Shown here: positions 55,361-63,051 of the stretch, piece by piece
Layout of the letters: the number at the start of each line of letters is the position of its first letter
Numbering within the stretch: position 1 is the first letter of the stretch
Source: Sphingobacterium sp. UT-1RO-CII-1
Lineage (GTDB): Bacteria; Bacteroidota; Bacteroidia; Sphingobacteriales; Sphingobacteriaceae
DNA length: 64,000 nucleotides
NCBI RefSeq assembly: GCF_026711005.1
Contig: NZ_JAPPVJ010000005.1
Coordinates: 379,257-443,256 of the forward strand
Direction: 5' to 3'
The notes under the pieces: model-generated
Databases searched by the model: none
Seen by the model: the letters and a program-made list of their open reading frames with translations, nothing else
Told to the model about the DNA's origin: nothing
Translations under genes and position numbers: made by a program

Positions 55361-55936
55361 ATGTTGTTTTCCGAACATAGTTTTATAAATAAAGACAATA
55401 ATATAGGCAGTATAGAAGTCATCTGTGGATCGATGTTCTCTGGTAAAACAGAAGAACTTATTCGCCGAATGAAAAGAGCCCAGTTTGCCAAGTTAAAAAC
55501 AGAGATATTTAAACCCAGTATTGATATTCGCTATGACAGTGAAGCTGTAGTTTCGCACGATAGCAACAGTATCCCTTCTACACCAGTCTCTCACTCCTCA
55601 GCAATTTTATTATTAAGTGCTGAAACTAAAGTTGTCGGAATTGATGAGGCACAGTTCTTTGATAACGATTTGCCAAATACCTGCATTAAATTAGCTAACA
55701 AAGGAATTCGCGTGATTGTTGCCGGCCTAGATATGGACTTCAAAGGTCAACCTTTTGGCCCAATGCCCGCGCTGATGGCTATTGCCGAGCATGTCACAAA
55801 AGTGCATGCTGTCTGCATGCAGTGTGGAGCCCCTGCTAATTATTCCTTTCGAATAACAGCGCATAATGAGACTGTACTAATCGGTGAAAAAGACAATTAT
55901 GAACCTCGCTGTCGAAGTTGTTTTTACACGAAATAA
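55361..55936 (+). CDS. tdk: Thymidine kinase
   Basis: 191 residues, the type II (TK1-like) size. The P-loop is [20 protein letters not shown] (about 22-41), the Mg/Asp site [10 protein letters not shown] (about 90), and the zinc-binding Cys pairs are CMQCGAPA (about 150) and CRSC (C-terminus), as expected. It phosphorylates thymidine for dTMP salvage. It is a single gene divergent from the acidic protein gene. Confidence 0.95.
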   Translation: MLFSEHSFINKDNNIGSIEVICGSMFSGKTEELIRRMKRAQFAKLKTEIFKPSIDIRYDSEAVVSHDSNSIPSTPVSHSSAILLLSAETKVVGIDEAQFFDNDLPNTCIKLANKGIRVIVAGLDMDFKGQPFGPMPALMAIAEHVTKVHAVCMQCGAPANYSFRITAHNETVLIGEKDNYEPRCRSCFYTK

Positions 55937-55994
55937 ATTTTAGAGCCTCAATAAACCGCATCCATGAAACAACTCGAGGGTGATAAATATCCTG

Positions 55995-56516
55995 CTATTT
56001 TTTCAGATATTGAACAATTTCATCACTTAAAGGATTGACCTTAGAACGATATCGTTGAACAAGATTACCATCTTTATCGATCAAAAATTTCTCGAAGTTC
56101 CAGGCTATTTCTCCCGTAAACTCGGCTCCCTCCAGAGAAGTCAGGTATTTGAACAAAGGAGCAATATCTTCGCCCTTGACATCTACTTTTTCGGATAATA
56201 AAAATGTCACCCCGTAATTTCGCTCACAAAACCCCTGTATTTCCTCATTCGAGCCCGGCTCTTGTGCTCCAAAATTATTTGCAGGAAACCCGATAATAAC
56301 TAAGTCTTTACCATACTGCTCATGCAAAGCCTGTAAATCTTTATACTGCCCCGTATAGCCACACTTAGAAGCAGTATTGACAATCAAAATATTTTTACCC
56401 TTAAAGTCTGCCATACTAATTTCTTCACCATCAATAGATGTAAAGCTAAAGTCGTATATAGAAGGGGCTGCACTAACCATAGCTGCTAACAATAAAATAG
56501 TATTTACGAATATCAT
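55995..56516 (-). CDS. Glutathione peroxidase-family (thioredoxin-dependent type) protein
   Basis: 173 residues with a signal peptide (about 1-17). The catalytic Cys is in VNTASKCGYTGQYKDLQ, with FPANNFGAQEPG (Gln) and AWNFEKFLID (Trp/Asn) completing the tetrad. Cys replaces selenocysteine, as usual in bacteria, where thioredoxin rather than glutathione is the normal donor. It reduces peroxides in the periplasm. It follows kinase 2 by 12 nt. Confidence 0.92.
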   Translation of the reverse strand: MIFVNTILLLAAMVSAAPSIYDFSFTSIDGEEISMADFKGKNILIVNTASKCGYTGQYKDLQALHEQYGKDLVIIGFPANNFGAQEPGSNEEIQGFCERNYGVTFLLSEKVDVKGEDIAPLFKYLTSLEGAEFTGEIAWNFEKFLIDKDGNLVQRYRSKVNPLSDEIVQYLKK

Positions 56517-56528
56517 AATAATCTGTTT

Positions 56529-57392
56529 TTATGTATGTAAAACCTGAGTTTCTCTATCAATCACAAAATTAAAAAGCTTATCAATAGGGCTCTCTAAAAT
56601 TGTCCCTACTTTAACCCCCAGCACTTCACACACTTCCCGCAACTGCAAGTCAAAATAGTATGCTATGCGTCCGACAAAATTCACATGAAAATCCCAGTAG
56701 TTAGGATAGGTCATAACATTCGTGCGTATGAACTCATCAAAACCATTCCGCACTAACCGATCAATATAAGGGTGCAATATATGCTCTGACATAAACTCAG
56801 CAAATGATGCAAGATAGGCATTGGGTCTATCCTTCTGATAAACGTTTTTAATGACGATATCTTTATTAATTCTATATTTTGCAGCAAATTTATCACTCAG
56901 ATCTTTAGGCATATTACCGTAAAGAAAAGAAGTTATTAATTGCTTGCCAAACCAAGCTCCTGACCCTTCATCACCCAGCACATAACCTATACCATGTACG
57001 CTAGTTTTCAAATATTCTCCATCAAAAAAACCTATATCCGATCCCGTCCCCAGGGTACAAACATAGCCCTTATCGTTACCGCAAGTAGCATATGCACTAC
57101 CCAAAAGATCACTTTCCACAGAAATAAAAGCAGTAGGAAAAATTTCAGTTAATGCATTAGAAACAATTTCTCTACGATCGGGTGTAACACAACCTGCTCC
57201 AAAAAAATGAACTTCATGTATCTCATTCGCATAAGGCAAAATTTCAGGAACATCTTTCATTACTTTGGCAATCTCTTTCTCGTTAACAAAAAAAGGATTT
57301 AATCCTTTTGTTCGGAATGACAATGGTTTACTATCCGGTAAATTAAGCATCCAATCGGAATTTGAAGACCCGCTATCGGCAACTAAAATCAT
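56529..57392 (-). CDS. BadF/BadG-type ASKHA kinase 2
   Basis: 287 residues, paralogue of the kinase at 51465-52322: same order VADSGSSNSDWML (phosphate-1), TLGTGSDIGFFDG, LGDEGSGAWFGKQLI, and a shared C-terminal ending (ESPIDKLFNFVIDR). In this copy phosphate-1 has DSGSSNSDW rather than DGGSTKTNW, so the two may differ in substrate. It is the first gene of a unit with glutathione peroxidase. A TATCTTTG box on the minus strand (57428-57421) sits about 28 nt upstream. Confidence 0.85.
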   Translation of the reverse strand: MILVADSGSSNSDWMLNLPDSKPLSFRTKGLNPFFVNEKEIAKVMKDVPEILPYANEIHEVHFFGAGCVTPDRREIVSNALTEIFPTAFISVESDLLGSAYATCGNDKGYVCTLGTGSDIGFFDGEYLKTSVHGIGYVLGDEGSGAWFGKQLITSFLYGNMPKDLSDKFAAKYRINKDIVIKNVYQKDRPNAYLASFAEFMSEHILHPYIDRLVRNGFDEFIRTNVMTYPNYWDFHVNFVGRIAYYFDLQLREVCEVLGVKVGTILESPIDKLFNFVIDRETQVLHT

Positions 57393-57420
57393 ACAGCAAT
57401 ATAATATATATATCCTAAAT

Positions 57421-57505
57421 CAAAGATAATAAAATAACATTAAATATAAATTGAATAAGAAATCTACTGCGAATTACCCGTACTATAATAATAAGCTTAA
57501 CTTTG
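57421..57505. promoter_or_regulatory. Divergent pair of -7 boxes between kinase 2 and the M61 peptidase gene
   Basis: TATCTTTG on the minus strand (57428-57421) and TAACTTTG on the plus strand (57498-57505). Both match TAnnTTTG and each lies 28-31 nt from its start codon. No TTTG is found at -33 for either. Confidence 0.4.
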
Positions 57506-57535
57506 TATTTTGTTTTCAAAAGCTAAATATGCGAC

Positions 57536-59266
57536 ATGATATCTCAAATCCATTATACCGTATCTTTTAAAGAACCTCAAGCACACTATGCTGAAATAGA
57601 ACTCCAAATAGTTAATTTCACAGAGGAGTTTATCACATTAAAAATGCCGACATGGACTCCCGGATCTTATCTCATCCGTGAATATGCAAGACATGTAGAA
57701 TCTCTGACTGCATATAGTGACGGAAAAATAGTAGAACACGAAAAAATAGATAAAAACACTTGGCGTGTAAAAAATGAAAAAGAAGGAATAACCATCAAAT
57801 ATGCAATTTATGGTTTCGAAACTTCCGTGCGCACGAACTTCATCGATAGTGACCATGCTTTTTTGAGCTCGGCAGCAACATTTATGTATATAGATAACTA
57901 CATAGATCACCCCATCACCATTGAAGTAAAGCTACCGTCGCAGTGGTCAAAAATATCAACAGGACTACAAGCCGTACCCAATAAAGAAAACTGCTTCTAT
58001 GCAGCAAACTTTGACATCTTATTTGACTCTCCTCTTGAAATAGGAAATCAGGACATTTGGCACTTTGAAGCCGCAGGTATTCAGCATGAGTTTGCAATGG
58101 TAGGCGGCGGATCGTATAATAAAAAACGCCTTACCGAGGATATAACAAAAATAATTGAAGTGGAGACTAAGATTTGGGGAGAGAACCCCAATGACAGATA
58201 CGTTTTCATTACACATAATTACCACAATGGATATGGAGGCTTAGAACACCTGAATTCTACAGTATTAGCAGCAAGCCGAAATGCATATAAAATACCTGCA
58301 GCATACAAAAACTTCTTAAGCTTAGTAGCCCACGAATACTTCCACCTTTGGAACGTAAAACGACTAAGACCATACGCGCTGGGGCCTTTCAATTACGACG
58401 AAGAAAACTATACGGAAGGACTTTGGATAATGGAAGGCTTCACCTCCTACTATGATAACTTAATCGTGAGACGTGCCGGGTTATATTCTGTCGAAGAATA
58501 CCTTTCCGCCTTAGCCAACGAATTTAATCTGGTATACAACAGAGCTGGTCACAAAATACAATCTGCAGCTTTGGCCAGCTTCGATACCTGGATAAAACAA
58601 TATCGCCCCGATGAAAACTCTCCAAATACTAGTATATCTTATTATAATAAAGGAGCCATGTTAGCGGTTGCACTAGATCTTAAAATAATAAGTGATACCG
58701 ACGGAAAGCTACGTCTGGACGATGTGCTAAAAGCAGCATACCAACTTTTCTACAAAGAAAACGAACGTGGGTTTGAGGAGCATGAGTTTAAAAAATTAGC
58801 TGAAGAAATAACGCAGGTAGATCTATCAGAAATATTTGATGCAGCGCATACCACCAATGAACTTGATTATAACAGCTACTTTAACCGTGTTGGATACAGC
58901 TTTATTAACACGAGTAAAGACAGTAATGAGCGCAGTTTGGGGTTAAAAACACATATCGTTGACGGGCGGATACTGATAAAAACGACGGAAAGAAATTCAG
59001 CAGCATGGGATGCAGGCTTAAATGTAAATGACGAAATTATAGCCATTAACAACAACCGGTTAGATACCGCCAGTAAAGACCTGGACTTTATTCTCGAAAC
59101 CAGCGAAATAGACGAAATCTTGGATATTTTAATCGCTAGAGATGGTCTGATAAGAACCGTCCACACACCTGTCCGTAAAAGTTCTAAAGAAACTTGGGTT
59201 ATACGAAAAAACACTGATGCCAGCCCTCGCCAAAAAGAACTTGGCGAAATATGGCTCTCCGAATAA
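57536..59266 (+). CDS. M61-family metallopeptidase (glycyl aminopeptidase type) with PDZ domain
   Basis: 576 residues. The N-terminal beta domain (about 1-170; PTWTPGSYLIREYARHVE is a family motif) is followed by the catalytic domain with LVAHEYFHLWNVKRLRP (zinc motif H-E-x-x-H, about 266) and GLWIMEGFTSYYDNL (third Glu, about 300), and a C-terminal PDZ domain (about 455-550, RNSAAWDAGLNVNDEIIAINN). This is the standard M61 layout. It has no signal peptide, so it is probably cytoplasmic. The function of M61 peptidases in Bacteroidota is poorly known. Confidence 0.93.
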   Translation: MISQIHYTVSFKEPQAHYAEIELQIVNFTEEFITLKMPTWTPGSYLIREYARHVESLTAYSDGKIVEHEKIDKNTWRVKNEKEGITIKYAIYGFETSVRTNFIDSDHAFLSSAATFMYIDNYIDHPITIEVKLPSQWSKISTGLQAVPNKENCFYAANFDILFDSPLEIGNQDIWHFEAAGIQHEFAMVGGGSYNKKRLTEDITKIIEVETKIWGENPNDRYVFITHNYHNGYGGLEHLNSTVLAASRNAYKIPAAYKNFLSLVAHEYFHLWNVKRLRPYALGPFNYDEENYTEGLWIMEGFTSYYDNLIVRRAGLYSVEEYLSALANEFNLVYNRAGHKIQSAALASFDTWIKQYRPDENSPNTSISYYNKGAMLAVALDLKIISDTDGKLRLDDVLKAAYQLFYKENERGFEEHEFKKLAEEITQVDLSEIFDAAHTTNELDYNSYFNRVGYSFINTSKDSNERSLGLKTHIVDGRILIKTTERNSAAWDAGLNVNDEIIAINNNRLDTASKDLDFILETSEIDEILDILIARDGLIRTVHTPVRKSSKETWVIRKNTDASPRQKELGEIWLSE

Positions 59267-59312
59267 TAAAAGAAAAGTGCTGTTACCAGAACAGCACTTT
59301 TCTTTTATTATT
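59262..59312. terminator. Bidirectional terminator, 23-bp perfect stem
   Basis: Arms 59262-59284 and 59290-59312 pair without mismatch (loop ACCAG). The left arm contains the stop of the M61 gene; the right arm reaches into the stop codon of the outer-membrane protein gene. Confidence 0.9.
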
Positions 59313-59838
59313 AAAACTTATAGCGTATTGAAAAACCTATTGGATCAAAAATTTTGATCGTACTCTCCTGTAAAAAATCAAAATAAGGCTTAACATCCAA
59401 AGAGAGACTAATCGGTGCTGTGGGAATATTATACTCAATACCTACAATACCATCAATACTAAGCGAAAGCTCTGTTTTTTCCTCACTCCAGGCATTAACA
59501 GGATTATTATTCTCGTCTATTGTCTGCATCAGATAAGACTTTTCTTTAAAGCTACCGATACTTCCACCAAACCCGTAATACCAGTTAAAGTCTCCTGTCA
59601 AAGGTTTTACATATTGGTATAACCCTGTTAAGCGAAACCGTGCTCGTTTAGAATTGCTCTGCATGCTGACAATAGCTTCTAATGCCCGCTGTTCATCAGA
59701 AGTATACCGATAAGTGAATCCGGTAGAACTACCAAATCTCCCTCCAATACTATGTTGATTAGAAGTCTGTGCCTGAGCATGGATTGAAAAAAATAAAGCT
59801 AATCCTAGCGAGAACAATAACGCACCTGCTTTTTTCAT
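59311..59838 (-). CDS. Small outer-membrane beta-barrel protein
   Basis: 175 residues with a signal peptide (1-22, SIHAQAQ). The mature part is alternating strands (GGRFGSSTGFTYRY, ARFRLTGLYQYVKP, FNWYYGFGGSIGSF, GIVGIEYNIPTAPISLSLDVKPYFDFL) and ends in SIRYKF with aromatic terminus, as in 8-strand barrels. Function unknown. Site C of the shared upstream motif (59865-59887) lies 26 nt from its ATG. Confidence 0.8.
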   Translation of the reverse strand: MKKAGALLFSLGLALFFSIHAQAQTSNQHSIGGRFGSSTGFTYRYTSDEQRALEAIVSMQSNSKRARFRLTGLYQYVKPLTGDFNWYYGFGGSIGSFKEKSYLMQTIDENNNPVNAWSEEKTELSLSIDGIVGIEYNIPTAPISLSLDVKPYFDFLQESTIKIFDPIGFSIRYKF

Positions 59839-60210
59839 ATGTATACAATTTATTTTTACTTATCATATGGAATACTCACCCGTATTTTCATTTCATTAAA
59901 AATGAGCATCCTTTGTATTATAATCATTTGATTGAACCATACCTTTTTCTGCATCAACAAAAAAGATTACATACCGACTTCTGTTATTTTTTTTAATTTA
60001 AATAACTATGTCAGCATAATAATTTTATATAGTTACTAAAATTTAGTATATTCAAATGTACTATTTTTTTTCAATGAACTAGTCCGCTGAACACGTTAAA
60101 AACTGTTATTCTGCTGACTGTTATTTCTTTTAATCTTACAAGAAATAAGAAGGCAAATAGTTAACTTAGTAAAACATTATATCATTATAAACTGTTAATT
60201 ATTGAGATTT
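59839..60210. other. 372-nt divergent region with shared motif and a small palindrome
   Basis: Contains site C of the shared motif and a 15-bp odd-length palindrome (TACTAAA-A-TTTAGTA, 60034-60048) about 160 nt upstream of the acyl-CoA ligase ATG. No ORF. Confidence 0.4.
59865..59887. promoter_or_regulatory. Shared upstream motif, site C (outer-membrane protein)
   Basis: Third copy of the motif described for pgk: same 23-bp frame, with ATATGGAATACTCA and final ATTT. From the motif to the ATG the sequence also resembles that next to site B, with the same spacing. Confidence 0.5.
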
Positions 60211-61971
60211 ATGAACAAAGTAAAGAGAATATTCGACATACTTGAACACTATAAAGAGCAACACAAAAGCTCATGCATTGTTGCAGGTAAAAAGGATGGT
60301 GTATGGGTGAAATACTCCAGTGAAGAGTTTTTATCACATATCGACAACCTCAGTAAAGCTTTAATTGCAAAAGGTGTACAAAAAGGGGATAGAATTGCCC
60401 TTATGTCGGGAAACCGGCCTGAATGGAATATTGTAGATTATGCGTGTAACCAGCTCGGAGTTGCTATTGTACCCCTCTACCCCACTTTATCACCTCAAGA
60501 CTTGTCTTTCATCATTAATGATGCTGATATCAAATTAATATTTGTCAGCAATGATGCGTTATGTGAAAAAATAGACTACGTGATACAGGAACACCAGCTC
60601 AAAATAGAAATTTTCACTTTTGACGATGTTCCTAATAAAACAAACTACAATGAGTTGATAGAAGCTGGCGGTCAATTATCTACAGAATTGCAACCCTATC
60701 GAGATCTTGTTCAACGAGATGATCTATTAACACTCATTTATACATCAGGAACAACGGGAAAACCAAAAGGAGTTTGCTTAACACATGGCAATATACTTAG
60801 TAATGTCGAGGCCTGTGAACACTTGGTGCCCGCCCATGTTAAAACAGCGCTAAGCTTCCTCCCCCTATGCCATATATTTGAAAGAATGGTTGTATACCTT
60901 TACTTTACAAAAGGCATGCAGATACACTATGCAGAAACGCTGGATAATATTGTCGTAGATATTAATGAGGTTAAGCCGCAAGTTTTCACTACCGTACCTA
61001 GAGTATTGGAGAAAGTTTACGATAAAGTTGTTGAAAAAGGAAAAAACCTAACAGGCATAAAAAAGGCACTCTTCTTTTGGTCATTAGATTTAGGACATGT
61101 ATACCAGGAACCACCAAAAAACAGCTTCTTTTACAACCTAAAACTAGGTATCGCCCGAAAATTAGTTTTCTCAAAATGGCAAGAAGCACTAGGCGGAAAT
61201 ATAGAGCTCATTATCTCGGGAGGAGCAGCCCTCCAAGAAAGGTTAGCACGTGTATTCTGGGCTGCGGGGATTAAAGTCCTGGAAGGTTATGGGCTCACAG
61301 AAACATCCCCTGTAATAGCTGTTAATTCACATGTAGAAACTGATGTTAAGTTTGGTACAGTAGGCCGCATATTAAAAAATCTGGATGTAAAAATTGCAGA
61401 GGATGGTGAGATACTCGTCAAGGGGCCGAGTATCATGACGCATTATTATGAGAACGAAGAAGCTACAAAGGAAGCTATAGACGCAGAAGGCTATTTCAAA
61501 ACTGGGGATATAGGAGAAATAACCCCCGACAACTTCCTGAAAATAACAGATCGTAAAAAAGAAATTTTTAAAACTGCAGGCGGAAAATATGTGGCTCCAC
61601 AGGTTTTAGAAAACAAATTCATGGAATCTGTTGTTATTGGACAAATAATGGTAGTGGGTGAAAACCAACGTTTCCCTTCGGCCTTAATAGTTCCGGCTTT
61701 TGAAGAACTAAAAAAATGGTGTACACATAAAGGAATACCATACACTTCAAATGAAGAAATTATTAAAAACCCATCAGTGATTGACAAGTTTCAGCGAGAG
61801 GTCGATCGTCTAAATGCAGATTTTGGACAGTGGGAAAAAGTAAAAAAAATAGTACTATTGCCTAAAGAGTGGACAATAGATGGCGGTGAACTCACGCCTA
61901 AACTAAGCTTAAAAAGAAAAGTATTATTACAACGCAACGAAGAGGTAATAAATAATATATACAAAGAATAA
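60211..61971 (+). CDS. Long-chain fatty-acid--CoA ligase (AMP-binding)
   Basis: 586 residues from the ATG at 60211 (a TTG three codons earlier is less likely). It is an acyl-adenylate-forming enzyme: LIYTSGTTGKPKGVCLTHGN (AMP motif, about 177), GYGLTETSPVIAVN (about 363), GYFKTGDIGEI and ITDRKKEIFKTAGGKYVAP (C-terminal hinge and catalytic Lys region). It activates fatty acids to acyl-CoA. Its stop is followed after 1 nt by the YihY/BrkB gene, so the two form a unit. Confidence 0.93.
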   Translation: MNKVKRIFDILEHYKEQHKSSCIVAGKKDGVWVKYSSEEFLSHIDNLSKALIAKGVQKGDRIALMSGNRPEWNIVDYACNQLGVAIVPLYPTLSPQDLSFIINDADIKLIFVSNDALCEKIDYVIQEHQLKIEIFTFDDVPNKTNYNELIEAGGQLSTELQPYRDLVQRDDLLTLIYTSGTTGKPKGVCLTHGNILSNVEACEHLVPAHVKTALSFLPLCHIFERMVVYLYFTKGMQIHYAETLDNIVVDINEVKPQVFTTVPRVLEKVYDKVVEKGKNLTGIKKALFFWSLDLGHVYQEPPKNSFFYNLKLGIARKLVFSKWQEALGGNIELIISGGAALQERLARVFWAAGIKVLEGYGLTETSPVIAVNSHVETDVKFGTVGRILKNLDVKIAEDGEILVKGPSIMTHYYENEEATKEAIDAEGYFKTGDIGEITPDNFLKITDRKKEIFKTAGGKYVAPQVLENKFMESVVIGQIMVVGENQRFPSALIVPAFEELKKWCTHKGIPYTSNEEIIKNPSVIDKFQREVDRLNADFGQWEKVKKIVLLPKEWTIDGGELTPKLSLKRKVLLQRNEEVINNIYKE

Positions 61972-61972
61972 T

Positions 61973-62953
61973 ATGATAAAAGAGACGGTGTTACCAAAGT
62001 TAAAACGATTTATAGGACTTATCTATAGGGCAATCGTAGACTTTATGGATGATAAATGTCTCAAAAAGAGCGCCTCACTAGCTTATTACACCGTATTTTC
62101 AATAGGTCCCTTAATTTTAATTTTAATAGGGGCCTTAGGCTTTTTCTACGGAGCACAAATGGAAAGCCCAACCGGTCCGCGCGATGAAATAATGAAAGAA
62201 CTAAATGAAATTTTCGGACCGGATATCGCGACGCTATTGGAATCAACCATTCAAAAAATTTCCTTCGAAAGTAAAAACAGCATAGGGGTATATATAGGTA
62301 TAGGTACTTTAATATTTTCCGCAACCACGACCTTTGTTGATATCCAAAACTCGCTGAATGAAATTTGGCGAGTTAAGCCAAAACCCAAAAAAGGATGGTT
62401 AAAAATAATATTAGACAGGTTGCTTTCCTTTTCCATGATCATTGGCCTAGGCTTTCTTCTTATGGCATCTCTCGTATTAAGTAGTATTCTTAGTGTGATG
62501 ATGAACTACTTTACACAATACCTAGTGGATGTAGATATGGAACTCATTAATCTCCTCAATTCGACAATCTCTTTCTTGGTCATCACTACATTATTCGGCT
62601 GTATTTTTGCATTTTTACCAGATGCAAAATTAAGGTTTAGAGATATTCTTTGGGGAGCCATATTCACCTCACTATTATTCCTATTGGGAAAATCGTTTCT
62701 TGGCTATTACCTATCCACAAACGCAACAGCTAGCTCCTTTGGCGCTGCAGGTTCCGTGATTATCTTACTCTCTTTCATCTATTATTCTGCAGCTATTTTA
62801 TATTTTGGTGCCGAGTTTACAAAATGTTACGCGATAGAATATGGACGAGGCATAATCCCCAGGTCCTACGCAGTCATACTCAAACAAACAGAAATTGAGG
62901 TCGATCACGATGAAAATCATGAAAAGGAGATAACAACTACACACAAGTCTTAA
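61973..62953 (+). CDS. YihY/BrkB-family inner-membrane protein
   Basis: 326 residues with about six membrane helices. Conserved pieces are SASLAYYTVFSIGPLILILIGALGFFYG (about 37-64), TLIFSATTTFVDIQNSLNEIW and SFGAAGSVIILLSFIYYSAAILYFGAEFTKCY (about 255-290), the typical YihY/BrkB (formerly RNase BN) ending. Its function is not established; it is not a ribonuclease. Co-transcribed with the acyl-CoA ligase; a terminator follows. Confidence 0.92.
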   Translation: MIKETVLPKLKRFIGLIYRAIVDFMDDKCLKKSASLAYYTVFSIGPLILILIGALGFFYGAQMESPTGPRDEIMKELNEIFGPDIATLLESTIQKISFESKNSIGVYIGIGTLIFSATTTFVDIQNSLNEIWRVKPKPKKGWLKIILDRLLSFSMIIGLGFLLMASLVLSSILSVMMNYFTQYLVDVDMELINLLNSTISFLVITTLFGCIFAFLPDAKLRFRDILWGAIFTSLLFLLGKSFLGYYLSTNATASSFGAAGSVIILLSFIYYSAAILYFGAEFTKCYAIEYGRGIIPRSYAVILKQTEIEVDHDENHEKEITTTHKS

Positions 62954-62976
62954 TAGGCGGCACTATAATGCTATAT

Positions 62977-63022
62977 AAAGTAAAAACGGATTCTACACTT
63001 TCATAGAATCCGTTTTTACTTT
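62977..63022. terminator. Bidirectional terminator between YihY/BrkB gene and the right-edge gene
   Basis: Perfect 19-bp stem (62977-62995 with 63004-63022) in the gap between converging genes. Confidence 0.9.
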
Positions 63023-63051
63023 TATAATAAACGAAAGACTTACCTTTCCTA

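Noticed and set aside
60034-60048. Small odd-length palindrome upstream of the acyl-CoA ligase as a FadR-type operator
   Set aside because: AT-rich and short, far from the start codon, so chance is likely; kept only as a note in the gap entry.
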